Origin: Verrucomicrobiia bacterium
GTDB taxonomy: Bacteria > Verrucomicrobiota > Verrucomicrobiia > Verrucomicrobiales > DEV007
DNA: 64,000 nt
Assembly (NCBI GenBank): GCA_030427505.1
Contig: JAUICH010000001.1
Location: 248,001-312,000, forward strand
Direction of reading: 5' to 3'
Positions 8,980-18,433 of the stretch are shown here, one piece after another (the stretch's first letter is position 1; the number at the start of each line of letters is the position of its first letter). Both the position numbers and the translations under genes were made by a program. The notes beneath the pieces were generated by a model. It was not told the DNA's origin. It did not search any database and saw only the letters and a program-made list of their open reading frames with translations.

Positions 8980-9519
8980 ATGAAGCTACTGGTGCAAGAT
9001 GATGGATTGATCTTTGAAGATCTCAGTGCCTTGCAGTGGCTTTTTCTCCAGCGTTTGCCGGAGGTGGCTGCCGGTATTGGCATGGGCCATCTCTCCAAGC
9101 GGCGTCTTCTGCCCGATCCCCTGGATGTCTCCGCCGCGGAAAGGGCCCGCCAGGAGGGATTCCTGAAGGATTGGAGAGAGTATGTGCACCCAGATTTGAA
9201 CGAGCATTTCGCGGAAGCGAGAAAAATGGTGGGTTTGGACTTGGCGAAAGTCGCGACCTCTGATTCCGAGGCTGACTTCAATTCGGAGTCGGGAAAGCTG
9301 CATACCCTGTCCGTGCCTGCCAGCCATGTTGAACAATGGTTTTCCTGTCTCAATCAGGCCCGGCTTCTTATGAATGAAGAGCACCGCCTGGCGGACGCGG
9401 AGCGGGAGTTCTTCATGGCGCCGCCAGATGAGATGAACGAGCGGTGGCTCCTTCTGGCCCAGTACACCTTCTACGGCTGGATCCAGAGTTTCCTGGTGGA
9501 GTACTTCATGCAGCCGTAG
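8980..9519 (+). CDS. DUF2017-like protein downstream of clpS
   Basis: The 179-residue product starts 57 bp after clpS. It shows the DUF2017 layout: an N-terminal FEDLSALQWLFLQRLPEV helix region, a DPLD motif (about residues 46-49), a central DWREYVHPDLNEHF, then LSVPASHVEQWFSCLNQARL (the W..xLNxxRL hallmark) and a C-terminal YTFYGWIQSFLVEY. DUF2017 proteins are best known from Actinobacteria, where they follow clpS. Their function is unknown, but the conserved pairing suggests a role with the Clp system. The assignment rests on pattern recognition and neighbourhood. Confidence 0.65.
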   Translation: MKLLVQDDGLIFEDLSALQWLFLQRLPEVAAGIGMGHLSKRRLLPDPLDVSAAERARQEGFLKDWREYVHPDLNEHFAEARKMVGLDLAKVATSDSEADFNSESGKLHTLSVPASHVEQWFSCLNQARLLMNEEHRLADAEREFFMAPPDEMNERWLLLAQYTFYGWIQSFLVEYFMQP

Positions 9520-9553
9520 CTGAGGAAGAGCGGGTTCGGGGATTGTCTCTTTC

Positions 9554-10414
9554 CTAACCGAATACCACGGTGCGGTTCTGATGCACCAGGACGCGCCTCT
9601 GGGTATGGCGCCACACGGCGCGGGCCAGTACCACTTTCTCCAGGTCCTTGCCCTTGCGAATGAAGTCGTGAACGGAGTCCCGGTGCGTCACGTGCACCAC
9701 GTCCTGTTCGATGATGGGCCCCTCGTCCAGATCTTCCGTCACGTAGTGGCTGGTGGCCCCAATAATCTTCACGCCGCGCCGGTGGGCGGAATGATAGGGC
9801 CGCGCGCCCGGAAAGGCGGGCAGGAACGAATGGTGGATGTTGATGACCTGGCGGGGAAACGCCTCCACGAAATCCGCGCTCAGGATCTGCATGTAGCGGG
9901 CCAGGATCACGGTATCCACCCGTTCCCGGCGCAGGAGGGCGATCTCCTGCGCTTCCACTTCAGGTTTGGTGGCTTCCGAGATGGGGAAATGGTGGAACGG
10001 CACGCCGAACCGTTCCGCGGCCGGTTCCAGGTCCTCGCGATTGCTGATGATGAGCGGAATGTCGATCTTTAGTTCGCCGCTCTCGTGGCGGGAGAGCAGG
10101 TCGTAGAGGCAGTGCTTTTCCTTGGTGACGAAAATGGCGGCGCGCGGCTTCACGTCGCTGAAGTGAAGAGACCACGCCATGGAAAAGCGTTCGAACAGCG
10201 GCAGCAGGCTTTCCTGGATGGCTTCGCGGGAAAGGCTGAAACCCTCCAGTTCCCACTCCATGCGCATGAAGAAGGCATTGATCTCCTGGTCCACGTGTTG
10301 GTCCAGGTGGACGACATTTCCTTGATGCTCAGCCACGTACCCGGACAGGGCGGCTACGATGCCGGGCCGGTCAGGACAGGAAAGCAAAAGGGTGGCGGTG
10401 GGGGACCGTTCCAT
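9554..10414 (-). CDS. purU: formyltetrahydrofolate deformylase PurU
   Basis: The start is placed at MERSPTATLLLSC because the open frame upstream runs into the tRNA-Leu gene. The 286-residue protein has an N-terminal ACT domain (CPDRPGIVAALSGYVAEHQG) and a C-terminal formyl-transferase/hydrolase domain. The catalytic Asn-His-Asp set is visible in INIHHSFLPAFPGARPY and in ATSHYVTEDLDEGPII. PurU hydrolyses 10-formyl-THF to formate and THF and so balances one-carbon pools. The length is normal. It is downstream of, and on the same strand as, tRNA-Leu. Confidence 0.95.
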   Translation of the reverse strand: MERSPTATLLLSCPDRPGIVAALSGYVAEHQGNVVHLDQHVDQEINAFFMRMEWELEGFSLSREAIQESLLPLFERFSMAWSLHFSDVKPRAAIFVTKEKHCLYDLLSRHESGELKIDIPLIISNREDLEPAAERFGVPFHHFPISEATKPEVEAQEIALLRRERVDTVILARYMQILSADFVEAFPRQVINIHHSFLPAFPGARPYHSAHRRGVKIIGATSHYVTEDLDEGPIIEQDVVHVTHRDSVHDFIRKGKDLEKVVLARAVWRHTQRRVLVHQNRTVVFG

Positions 10415-10483
10415 TTCAAAATGCCAAAAGGCCTCTGTTACTTCCTTCGAATCCCGCCGGGAAAGTCCGGCTGGGAAAGAAAG

Positions 10484-10565
<82 letters not shown>

Positions 10566-10663
10566 GAAAGGCCAAGCGAAAAGGGGAACATCTGTAGAGT
10601 TGAAAGATGAGATTCGCAAGTTTTCTTTTGCTTCCAGCCTGGAGTGTACTCGCGCCCTGCTGG

Positions 10664-11014
10664 TCACGGCTTTTTCTCCGCCAGGGGAACCGGGATGGCT
10701 TCGCAGAACTCCCGCCAGCCGGGAAAGTTCCACTTGTTGGGAAAGTCGCGGCATTGGCCGGGTTTGACCGGCTGGATGGTGCACTCGATGCCTTCGAGAA
10801 AAATGCATTCGTGGTTTGGCTTTTCGATCAGGCTCAGGCCCCGGCGGTCGGACCTCAGACGGGTGAACTGCTGAACGAACTCCGTTTCGTCCATCGCCAG
10901 GAAGCGTGCGATCTCCGAAATTTCCTTTTTTGTGACCCTGACATCCCCCGGCCAGCGGCAGCAGTTCCCGCAGCGCTGGCACTGGTAGTACACCTCTGGA
11001 TTTTCTTCGGGCAT
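10664..11014 (-). CDS. CxxCxxCC-type (YkgJ-like) metal-binding protein
   Basis: The 116-residue product carries the UPF0153/YkgJ cysteine signature [16 protein letters not shown] near the N-terminus (about residues 12-27), plus later cysteines in [26 protein letters not shown]. These probably coordinate a zinc or iron ion or a cluster. The cellular role of the family is not established. The fold after the first motif ([18 protein letters not shown]) is typical. It stands alone, divergent from mreB, with about 330 bp between them. Confidence 0.88.
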   Translation of the reverse strand: MPEENPEVYYQCQRCGNCCRWPGDVRVTKKEISEIARFLAMDETEFVQQFTRLRSDRRGLSLIEKPNHECIFLEGIECTIQPVKPGQCRDFPNKWNFPGWREFCEAIPVPLAEKKP

Positions 11015-11341
11015 GCGGCAGGTCCTTAAAAAAGTGAGAAAATTCGCGTTTCCTTACAGCAAGTGTAAGACCATCAACAACAAACCACGGCTTGATCACT
11101 AAAAATCAAGGATTTGCGCATCAGATTAATTCAAGATCGTGGATAGGGTTTGTCTTGACTTAGCGTAGATGTGACTAGCTTTATGATGCGTCAACGGATC
11201 GAGCTTTCGCCCCGTCGGACGAATTTCATTTGGGAGTGAGGAACTGATCTGGATTTTGTCGGTGCCGGAGACTGCTCGGCGGCCCCATTTGGTTCTCACT
11301 TAGTATCATGACAATTTTGAATTTTGGCACTCTTTCAATTA
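11015..11341. other. intergenic region with divergent promoters upstream of mreB
   Basis: There is no gene in these 327 bp. The left half is AT-rich. A TTGACT box near 11155 is followed about 20 bp later by TATGAT near 11183, so a sigma-70-like promoter for mreB is possible. The spacing to TTGACT is too long, and an overlapping TTAGCG box gives a better spacer, so the exact -35 is uncertain. No riboswitch or other structured leader was recognised. Confidence 0.4.
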
Positions 11342-12370
11342 ATGTTCGCACGACTCTTTGGAGCGTTCTCCAGTGATATTGGGATTGACCTAGGGACGGC
11401 AAATACGCTGGTCAACGTAAAAGACCACGGCATTGTTCTGCGCGAGCCGTCCGTCGTCGCGGTTAAGTCGGGAACCAACCAGGTGCTGGCTGTCGGAGAC
11501 GACGCCAAGCGCATGCTCGGCCGGACTCCGGGAAACATCGTGGCCATCCGCCCCCTGAAAGACGGGGTGATCGCCGACTTCGAAGTGACGGAAGCCATGC
11601 TGCGTCACTTCATCCGCAAAGTTCACAACAGCCGCCGCCTGGCGCACCCCCGGGTGGTCATCGCGGTGCCCTCTGGCATCACGGAAGTGGAAAAGCGCGC
11701 GGTGAAGGAGTCTGCCCAGCATGCCGGAGCGCGGGAAGTTTACCTGATCGAAGAACCCATGGCCGCCGCCATCGGGGTGGGGCTGCCGGTCCAGGAAGCC
11801 GCCGCCAACATGATTGTGGATATCGGCGGGGGCACCACGGAGGTGGCCATCATTTCCCTGTCTGGGATCGTTTACAGCCGCAGCGTCCGGGTGGCCGGCG
11901 ACGAGCTGGATGAAGCCGTCGTCCAGTACATGAAACGGGCCTACAACCTCATGATCGGGGAGCGCACGGCGGAAGAAATCAAGATCCGCATGGGCTCCGC
12001 CTATCCGCAGGCCAAGGAAACCTCAGTGGAAGTGAAGGGGCGCGACCTGGTGGCGGGCCTGCCGAAGACCATCACGGTCACTTCGTCGGAGATTCGTGAA
12101 GCCATGCTCGACCCGCTGAACACCATTGTGGACTCCGTCCGGGTCACCCTGGAACGATGTCCGCCCGAACTTTCAGCGGACTTGGTCGATCGCGGGCTGG
12201 TGCTGGCCGGTGGCGGAGCGCTCCTGCGGGGATTGGACAAACTTCTGACCGAAGAAACCGGGCTCCCCGTGCATGTCGCGGAAGACCCCCTCAGCGCCGT
12301 GGCGGAGGGAGCCGGGAAGGTTTTGAACGAACTCTCCTTCCTCAAACGAGTGACCAATACAGATTTGTAA
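11342..12370 (+). CDS. mreB: rod shape-determining actin homologue MreB
   Basis: I start at the ATG at 11342, giving [22 protein letters not shown], because the codons before it begin with a TTG and are not MreB-like. The 342-residue protein has the actin-family phosphate-1 loop ([12 protein letters not shown]), phosphate-2 ([14 protein letters not shown]) and the adenosine motif ([14 protein letters not shown]). It polymerises at the inner membrane and guides lateral cell-wall synthesis. It is the first gene of mreB-mreC-mreD-mrdA-rng, and mreC follows after 57 bp. Confidence 0.97.
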   Translation: MFARLFGAFSSDIGIDLGTANTLVNVKDHGIVLREPSVVAVKSGTNQVLAVGDDAKRMLGRTPGNIVAIRPLKDGVIADFEVTEAMLRHFIRKVHNSRRLAHPRVVIAVPSGITEVEKRAVKESAQHAGAREVYLIEEPMAAAIGVGLPVQEAAANMIVDIGGGTTEVAIISLSGIVYSRSVRVAGDELDEAVVQYMKRAYNLMIGERTAEEIKIRMGSAYPQAKETSVEVKGRDLVAGLPKTITVTSSEIREAMLDPLNTIVDSVRVTLERCPPELSADLVDRGLVLAGGGALLRGLDKLLTEETGLPVHVAEDPLSAVAEGAGKVLNELSFLKRVTNTDL

Positions 12371-12427
12371 GAAAGACCGGGCGCGGCTCGTATGTGATAT
12401 CATGTCTGGGGTAAGCCTGAGGATCGG

Positions 12428-13234
12428 ATGACGCGGAGCAGTCTCATATCCCTGATCGCTTTTGCTGGAATACTTTTCTGGATTTTCTCGTTCAGTCAGG
12501 AACAGATACAGGCCATCCAATCCACCGCGCTGACCGTCATGGCTCCCTTCATGCAAGGGGGGAACCGGGTCCAGTCAGTGGTGGAAGTGACCGGAAAGGG
12601 CCGGTTGAGCTATGAGGACATGCAGTCCGAGTATGAGGCTCTGAAGGAAGAGGTCATGCTCCTGCGGATCAAGTCCCAGCAGGTCGATCAGCTTCAGGAG
12701 GACAACAACAGCCTGCACGACGCGCTGGGCTACGTGCGGAACTCGCCGCTCCGGCTGGTTCCGGCACGGGTGATCAAGCGGAATGCCTCCACATGGTACA
12801 ACACCATGATTATCGACAAGGGCATGGAGGACAACATCCCTCTGGAAAGCCCGGTGGTGACGGATGAGGGCCTGGTGGGGAAGATCGTTCAGATCTCCAA
12901 CGGAGAAAGCACCGTGATCCTGCTGACCGACGAAATGTGCCAAGTGGCGGCGCGGGTCTTGGGGTCCACGGAACAGGGAATTCTGTCCGGCCAAAGGACC
13001 GCCACGAACGTAAAGCCAGATTTAAGATTAAGGTACCTTTCCAAGACGGGGGAAGTGCTGCCCGAAACTCCGGTGGTGACTTCCGGCGCTGGGGGCGTGT
13101 TTCCGCCGAACCTGATGTTGGGTAACGTGAGGGAGTTTCAAAAAGGCCCCATTGCCGGTGAAGCCCTGGTCACTCCAGCGGTCGATTTTGGGGCTTTGAA
13201 AAATGTATTTGTGATTATTGGAGTGAAAAACTGA
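12428..13234 (+). CDS. mreC: rod shape-determining protein MreC
   Basis: The 268-residue product has one N-terminal membrane segment (LISLIAFAGILFWIFSF, residues 6-22). A coiled coil follows (about 60-100, YEALKEEVMLLRIKSQQVDQL), then the periplasmic beta domain with VPARVIKRNASTWYNTMIIDKG and SPVVTDEGLVGKI. Both segments are characteristic of MreC. It links MreB filaments to PBP2 and RodA in the elongasome. It lies between mreB and mreD with no sign of an internal promoter. Confidence 0.95.
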   Translation: MTRSSLISLIAFAGILFWIFSFSQEQIQAIQSTALTVMAPFMQGGNRVQSVVEVTGKGRLSYEDMQSEYEALKEEVMLLRIKSQQVDQLQEDNNSLHDALGYVRNSPLRLVPARVIKRNASTWYNTMIIDKGMEDNIPLESPVVTDEGLVGKIVQISNGESTVILLTDEMCQVAARVLGSTEQGILSGQRTATNVKPDLRLRYLSKTGEVLPETPVVTSGAGGVFPPNLMLGNVREFQKGPIAGEALVTPAVDFGALKNVFVIIGVKN

Positions 13235-13243
13235 GTCTCGCGC

Positions 13244-13807
13244 ATGCTTTACGCAGTCATCATCTTCGCCATCATGGCGGTGTCCTTCATCGTGCAGGAA
13301 TTTATTCCCGTGGTGGAGTGGGCCTACCATGCCCGGCTGTTGCTGGTGCACACCGTGTTTCTCTGTGCCGCCATTACCGTGCCGTATCCGGTCATGCTGG
13401 GGCTGGCCTTGTTCGCCGGCTTTGGGTGGGACGCCATCAATTACGTCCCGACCAGCCAGGGCGGAGAACTGAACTTTGGCTTTACCATCCTGCAGTTCGG
13501 ACTGCTCGGCTCTTTCATTCAGGGCATCCGGCCGCTGTTTCACCGGGGCCGCTGGGAACTTCCGGTCCTGATGGTGGGGCTTTGTATTTTTCTGGGATTA
13601 TTGTTGGAACACTTGATCATCAGCTTCCAGCGGAGCGAACTCGTCTTCGTGGGAGGGATCTGGTTTAAGATATTAGCGAACTCGCTCTTCGCGATGTTGG
13701 TCTCGCCTTTCCTGCTCTGGGTGTTCAGTTGGCTCGCCCAACGCAGTGGCTACCGCATTCGCATGGAGGGCATTACCCGGAGGTTTACCTATGGTAACGA
13801 GATTTAG
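13244..13807 (+). CDS. mreD: rod shape-determining membrane protein MreD
   Basis: The 187-residue hydrophobic protein has about five membrane helices (MLYAVIIFAIMAVSFIVQEF, LVHTVFLCAAITVPYP, and others). Its size and position match MreD in the mreBCD order. Sequence conservation in MreD is low, so the call rests mostly on topology and context. The 3' end overlaps the PBP2 gene by 17 bp, which suggests translational coupling. Confidence 0.88.
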   Translation: MLYAVIIFAIMAVSFIVQEFIPVVEWAYHARLLLVHTVFLCAAITVPYPVMLGLALFAGFGWDAINYVPTSQGGELNFGFTILQFGLLGSFIQGIRPLFHRGRWELPVLMVGLCIFLGLLLEHLIISFQRSELVFVGGIWFKILANSLFAMLVSPFLLWVFSWLAQRSGYRIRMEGITRRFTYGNEI

Positions 13808-15977
13808 AATCCGGCTTTACCTGCTGGCCTGCATGATCCTGGCGGGATTTGGCCTGTTGGTTTCCCGCCTTTACGACATTCAGATCGAGCAACACGACGT
13901 TTACGTTTCCAAGCTCCCCGGCCGGAGCGAACTGACGGTCCGGATTCCCGGCATTCGCGGTGAAATCAAGGACCGCAACGGTATTACCCTGGTCGATAAT
14001 GTTCCGAACTACGAGCTGCGTTTCGACCTGAAGGAAATCGTCGACGACTACAAGAGCCAGCACAAATCCGTTCCCAAGTACTCTTACCGCACCATTGTCA
14101 GCGGTCAGGAGGTAGAACGTGAAGAGATCGACATCGTTCAGATTGTCAAGGAAGCCGTGCTGCCCGGTCTCGCGGACTTGGGCATGGTGGAAAACTTCAA
14201 TTCCCGCCAGCTCCGGGTGCACTACCGCAGCACCCAGGGCGTGGTGCCCTACACCTATCGCCGGAATCTCACCTTTAAAGAGTTCGCCACCTTTGCGGAG
14301 CATAATCTGGATCTCCCCGGTGTGACGGTTACGGCCCGGGGCTCCCGGCACTACGTCTATGACGCGCTGGCCTGCCACATCCTGGGCTACGTAAATCTAC
14401 CTGACATCCAACGCGTGGCGGTCGAAAAGCGGCAGGAGTACGACCACTATGTGGGCGATGACTTCGGCGTGGCCGGTATCGAAAAGACCCTGGACCATCA
14501 CCTTCAGGGGAAACCCGGGAAGCGGGTTCTCGAAAAGGACGAAAAGGGACGGATTGTCGGAGAGTTCTTCGACAAGTACGAAGCGCCGAAACCGGGCGCC
14601 GACGTCTATCTGACTCTGGACGCCCGCATTCAGATGATCGCGGAGGAGTCCCTGCGCAAGATCGGCCGGGGCGCCGCGGTGGTGATCGATCCGCGGACCG
14701 GAGAGATCCTCGCGATGGCTTCGGTGCCGTCTTACAATCCGAACGTGTTCATTCCGTCCGTCTCGGCGGAGGACTACCGGAATCTGACTTCCAATCCCAC
14801 CAGCCCCTTCCTGGACCGGTCCATCAACCCCTATTCACCCGGATCCACCTGCAAGATTCCGGTGGCCCTGGCAGGGTGTCTTTCCGATTCCTATAAGAAG
14901 AATTTCTACTGCTCCGGCGGCGTGCAGTACGGCAGCAAATACATGAAGTGCTGGTGCCTTTCCAAGGGCTACACCCACGGCTCCGTGGATGTGTCCACCG
15001 CCATCAAATATTCCTGCAACGCCTTCTTCTACCAGTATGCCAATGACACCGGCATCGCCAACATCCAGACCATGGCCAGTTTGTTGGGACTGGGCCGCCC
15101 CACCGGCATTCCCATCCCCGGAGAAAGCGGCGGCCTGATTCCGGACCCCACCTGGCTGCGGCTCCAGGGGCTGCAGTGGAGCGATGCCTTCACCGCGCTG
15201 GTTTCCATTGGGCAGGGGGCCACGGAAATTACTCCTCTCCAGATGGCCAGCGTGACCGCCTCGGTTTCCAACGGAGGGAAAGTCTACCGGCCGAAGCTGG
15301 TGAGCAAGGTGGTGGAAAAGGACGGTACCGTGGCGGAACAGACGCCGCCCGAACTGAAGCACGACCTGACGAAAGAAGGACTGACCGCGGAGCAGGTGGA
15401 AATGGTAAAGCACGGTATGTGGCGCGTCGTCAATGAGCCGGGTGGCACCGCGGGGCGCGCCAGTTCGGAGATTACCACCATATCCGGAAAGACCGGCACC
15501 ACCCAGACGGGCAAGCCGGACGAACCCACCAATGCCTGGTTCATTGCCTTCGCGCCCTACGACGAGCCGGAACTGGCCGTGTGCGTCTTTGTTCAGAATG
15601 GCTACTCCGGCGGCGGGGCAGCCTCTCCGATCGCCAAAAACATTATCGAAAGCGCCTTGGCCATGAAGCAGGGAATGGAAATAACCGTGAGCCCGCTGGA
15701 ACCATTCGAGGGCAACTTCGAACGGATCATGGCGGTTTCCTTTACTGGCGAAGGCCTGACCGAATATGCCAGCGACGACGCGGACTCAGCGGTTGACGTG
15801 GCGGACGTCATGCCTTCTCAGTTGAGAAAACGGTCTTCTTCCTCCTCTCAGGCGCCTGTCGCCAAACCGTCCATCACGTCTCAAGCAGACCGCGAAGGTT
15901 CGGTTTCGGATCAAAATAAGAAAGCCAATCAGCGCTGGAAAAATCTTCGGCCGCTGAGGTTCCTTTTCGGAGAGTAG
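13791..15977 (+). CDS. mrdA: penicillin-binding protein 2 (elongasome transpeptidase)
   Basis: The start at 13791 is supported by a CGGAGG Shine-Dalgarno sequence at 13778-13783, seven bases upstream. The 728-residue class B PBP has one N-terminal membrane anchor (about residues 8-25), a dimerisation domain and a transpeptidase domain. The active-site motifs are SxxK (S352-T-C-K), SxN (S-C-N in KYSCNAFF) and KTG (SGKTGTTQTG). It crosslinks lateral-wall peptidoglycan. A Ser-rich, likely disordered C-terminal tail of about 90 residues extends past the catalytic domain. No rodA gene is adjacent; rng follows instead. Confidence 0.96.
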   Translation: MVTRFRIRLYLLACMILAGFGLLVSRLYDIQIEQHDVYVSKLPGRSELTVRIPGIRGEIKDRNGITLVDNVPNYELRFDLKEIVDDYKSQHKSVPKYSYRTIVSGQEVEREEIDIVQIVKEAVLPGLADLGMVENFNSRQLRVHYRSTQGVVPYTYRRNLTFKEFATFAEHNLDLPGVTVTARGSRHYVYDALACHILGYVNLPDIQRVAVEKRQEYDHYVGDDFGVAGIEKTLDHHLQGKPGKRVLEKDEKGRIVGEFFDKYEAPKPGADVYLTLDARIQMIAEESLRKIGRGAAVVIDPRTGEILAMASVPSYNPNVFIPSVSAEDYRNLTSNPTSPFLDRSINPYSPGSTCKIPVALAGCLSDSYKKNFYCSGGVQYGSKYMKCWCLSKGYTHGSVDVSTAIKYSCNAFFYQYANDTGIANIQTMASLLGLGRPTGIPIPGESGGLIPDPTWLRLQGLQWSDAFTALVSIGQGATEITPLQMASVTASVSNGGKVYRPKLVSKVVEKDGTVAEQTPPELKHDLTKEGLTAEQVEMVKHGMWRVVNEPGGTAGRASSEITTISGKTGTTQTGKPDEPTNAWFIAFAPYDEPELAVCVFVQNGYSGGGAASPIAKNIIESALAMKQGMEITVSPLEPFEGNFERIMAVSFTGEGLTEYASDDADSAVDVADVMPSQLRKRSSSSSQAPVAKPSITSQADREGSVSDQNKKANQRWKNLRPLRFLFGE

Positions 15978-16099
15978 GGAGGGTGGAAAGCGTTGCGCCG
16001 GAAGGGGAAACGCCAGGAATGGAACGGTTTTGAAAAATTTTGGGAAAGCAGGTCCGGAAAGAGACCTGGCGCCAAGGAAAGAACAAGGGGTAATTTAAT

Positions 16100-17686
16100 A
16101 TGTTAAGCAAATTGAAAAAAGTTTTCGCGCCGAAGCGCTTGTTGGACGGTCACAAGATCGTCATTAACGTGGAAAAACTCGAAACCCGGGTCGCGCTCCT
16201 GGAAAATGGTTCACTGGAAGAATACTCCGTGGAGCGATCCGATGACGACAACATCGTCGGGTCCATTTTCAAAGGCCGGGTTAAGAATATCGAGCAGGGT
16301 TTGAAAGCGATGTTCGTGGACATCGGTTTCGAAAAGAATGCCTTCCTCCACTTCTGGGATGCCATTCCGGAAGCCTTGGACGCCGGCTTGGAAGAAATCA
16401 AGCGGGGAGACGGCGGTGGTGGCCATCCCAAGAAGAAGAAACGCATTACCGCCAAGGACATTCCCGATCTCTACCCGGTGGGTTCGGAAGTCCTCGTGCA
16501 GGTCACCAAAGGCTCCATTGGCACGAAGGGCCCTCGCATTACCACTAATATTTCCCTGGCGGGCCGTTACATGGTTCTCATGCCGCGCAACGATCAGTTC
16601 GGCATTTCCCGGAAGATCGAAGACCCCGCGGAACGCGCCCGGTTGCGGAAGATCATGGAAAGTCTTCATGTGCCCGAGAACATGGGCATCATCTTGCGGA
16701 CGGTTTCGATGGGTCAACGCCAGCGCTACTTCATTCGGGACCTGAGCATTCTCCTGGATCAATGGAGCGCCATCGAAGAGGCGGCGAAGGCCAACAAGGC
16801 CCCCGTCTGTGTTTTTGAAGAACCGGACCTGGTGGAGCGCACGGTGCGTGACTTCCTCACCGAAGACATCGAGGAAGTGCTCTGCGACGATGAAGAAGCG
16901 GTCAACCGCATGAAAGACTTGGTCGGGATCATCTCCAAGCGTTCCCGGAGCCGCATCTCGCATTTTGCCAGCCCGGAGCCGATCTTCGAGAAACTCAACA
17001 TCCAGAAGCAGATCGACGACGCGTTTTACCGTCAGGTCTGGCTTCGGTGCGGCGGTTACCTCGTCATTGACGAGACCGAAGCCATGATTTCCATCGACGT
17101 CAACACGGGCCGGAACAAGGGCTCCAAGAACGTCGAAAAAATGATCCTGGAGACCAACATCGAAGCCGCGGAAGAAATTGCCCGTCAGCTTCGCCTCCGG
17201 AATATCGGGGGCCTCGTGGTGGTGGACTTTATCGACATGCGAAGCCGGCGCGACCAGCAGGCGGTTTACAAGACCATGCGGGAACGCCTGAAGAACGACA
17301 AGGCGAAGACCCAGGTCCTCCCAATTTCCCAACTCGGTCTCATGGAAATGACCCGCCAGCGCTTGAACGAAAGTCTCAGCGTCACGGTTTCCGAGCCCTG
17401 CCCCTACTGCCAGGGCCGCGGCAAGGTGAAGTCCCCCATCACCATCAGTGCGGAGATTCAGCGGAAAGTCCGCTCCGTGGTCCACAAGTACAAAGGCCGC
17501 GTGTCGGACCTCATCATCGTGGTGCATCCGGAGGTGATGGAACGGCTTCGCAAACGGGACGACAAGCTGCTGGTGGACCTGGAGCGCCGCATGGAAGCTC
17601 GCCTGACTTTCCGTAGCGATCCGACGTTCCACCGCGAACAGGTGGTCATCGCCGACGGCTCCACGGGGCAGGAGATCACCACCTGA
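16100..17686 (+). CDS. rng: ribonuclease G/E family endoribonuclease
   Basis: The 528-residue product has an N-terminal S1-type RNA-binding domain (IVGSIFKGRVKNIEQGLKA, about residues 50-70), then the DNase I-like catalytic domain. Its metal-binding aspartates are in MISIDVNTGR and VVVDFIDMR. The zinc-link C-P-Y-C-Q-G-R-G sits near residues 435-442. It lacks the long RNase E degradosome scaffold, so RNase G is the better name. It cuts single-stranded RNA for rRNA maturation and mRNA turnover. Placement after mreBCD-mrdA matches the classic E. coli mreBCD-rng linkage. A purine-rich AAGGGG lies about 8 bp before the ATG. Confidence 0.95.
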   Translation: MLSKLKKVFAPKRLLDGHKIVINVEKLETRVALLENGSLEEYSVERSDDDNIVGSIFKGRVKNIEQGLKAMFVDIGFEKNAFLHFWDAIPEALDAGLEEIKRGDGGGGHPKKKKRITAKDIPDLYPVGSEVLVQVTKGSIGTKGPRITTNISLAGRYMVLMPRNDQFGISRKIEDPAERARLRKIMESLHVPENMGIILRTVSMGQRQRYFIRDLSILLDQWSAIEEAAKANKAPVCVFEEPDLVERTVRDFLTEDIEEVLCDDEEAVNRMKDLVGIISKRSRSRISHFASPEPIFEKLNIQKQIDDAFYRQVWLRCGGYLVIDETEAMISIDVNTGRNKGSKNVEKMILETNIEAAEEIARQLRLRNIGGLVVVDFIDMRSRRDQQAVYKTMRERLKNDKAKTQVLPISQLGLMEMTRQRLNESLSVTVSEPCPYCQGRGKVKSPITISAEIQRKVRSVVHKYKGRVSDLIIVVHPEVMERLRKRDDKLLVDLERRMEARLTFRSDPTFHREQVVIADGSTGQEITT

Positions 17687-17722
17687 ACAGCACGCGGGCC
17701 GGTTGCGCCAAGCGCCTAAGCG

Positions 17723-18388
17723 CTAGCGGCTGCTGTGCAGTCCATCCGCGCCCTGTACTCCAAGTTCCGACTCCACGGCTACCCACTTCCCGTTTTCCCG
17801 CCGGTATCCCTTGCCGCTGAAGATCCATTTTCCATCGACCCAGCGGTAGGCATTGCCCAAGGCGTGGGAGCGTTCCGGCACGACCTGGTAGGTGGATTTC
17901 ACGTGATCCGGATGCGTGGGTGAGCGCACGTCTTTGTTCGGCTGACCCAGGGAGGCGGTCTCAAACACGGAAGGGGAGGGAGTCCACCGGCGGCGGGAAC
18001 TGGCATTGCGGGCCCGGTCCCGGACGCGCTGGATCTTCAGGTGTTCTTCCGCCCGGAGCGCGATAAACAACGGCCAGGAAGGATTGTCGAAAATCGAAGG
18101 AATCTTCGCCGCGTAGGCATCCCGATAGTCGATAAAGATCCGGTAAAATTCCCAATTTTCCCGGGTAGTAGGGTAGGCGGTTTTGACCAGCTCGACGTAG
18201 TCGAGGTGGGACAACTCATCGCCGGGCTCTTCCTCCTGACTGGTTTCGCTGACGGGATCGTCAAACTTGGGCGCCGGTTCGCCCGCAAACGAGGTGGCGG
18301 TCAAGCTAAGCCACGCAGTGAGGCAACCTGCGGGAAGTGACGCCCGCCACAAAACGATGTTTAGGGATCTTGGCCGGAGGATTCTCAA
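17723..18388 (-). CDS. exported protein of unknown function
   Basis: The 221-residue product has an N-terminal hydrophobic signal (about residues 12-35, ending near SFAGEP). An acidic linker follows (SETSQEEEPGDE), then a helical central region (DYVELVKTAYPTTRENWEFYRIF). The C-terminus has two short repeats in which Trp follows Gly-Lys: RWVDGKWIFSGKGYRRENGKWVAVE. I do not recognise a family. It is convergent with rng, and the transcription unit behind it begins with the phosphohexomutase and lnt genes. Confidence 0.65.
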   Translation of the reverse strand: MRILRPRSLNIVLWRASLPAGCLTAWLSLTATSFAGEPAPKFDDPVSETSQEEEPGDELSHLDYVELVKTAYPTTRENWEFYRIFIDYRDAYAAKIPSIFDNPSWPLFIALRAEEHLKIQRVRDRARNASSRRRWTPSPSVFETASLGQPNKDVRSPTHPDHVKSTYQVVPERSHALGNAYRWVDGKWIFSGKGYRRENGKWVAVESELGVQGADGLHSSR

Positions 18389-18433
18389 GGTTGTCCGATT
18401 GTAGGGAAACCAGGATCAAAGAAAAGCTTTCGC

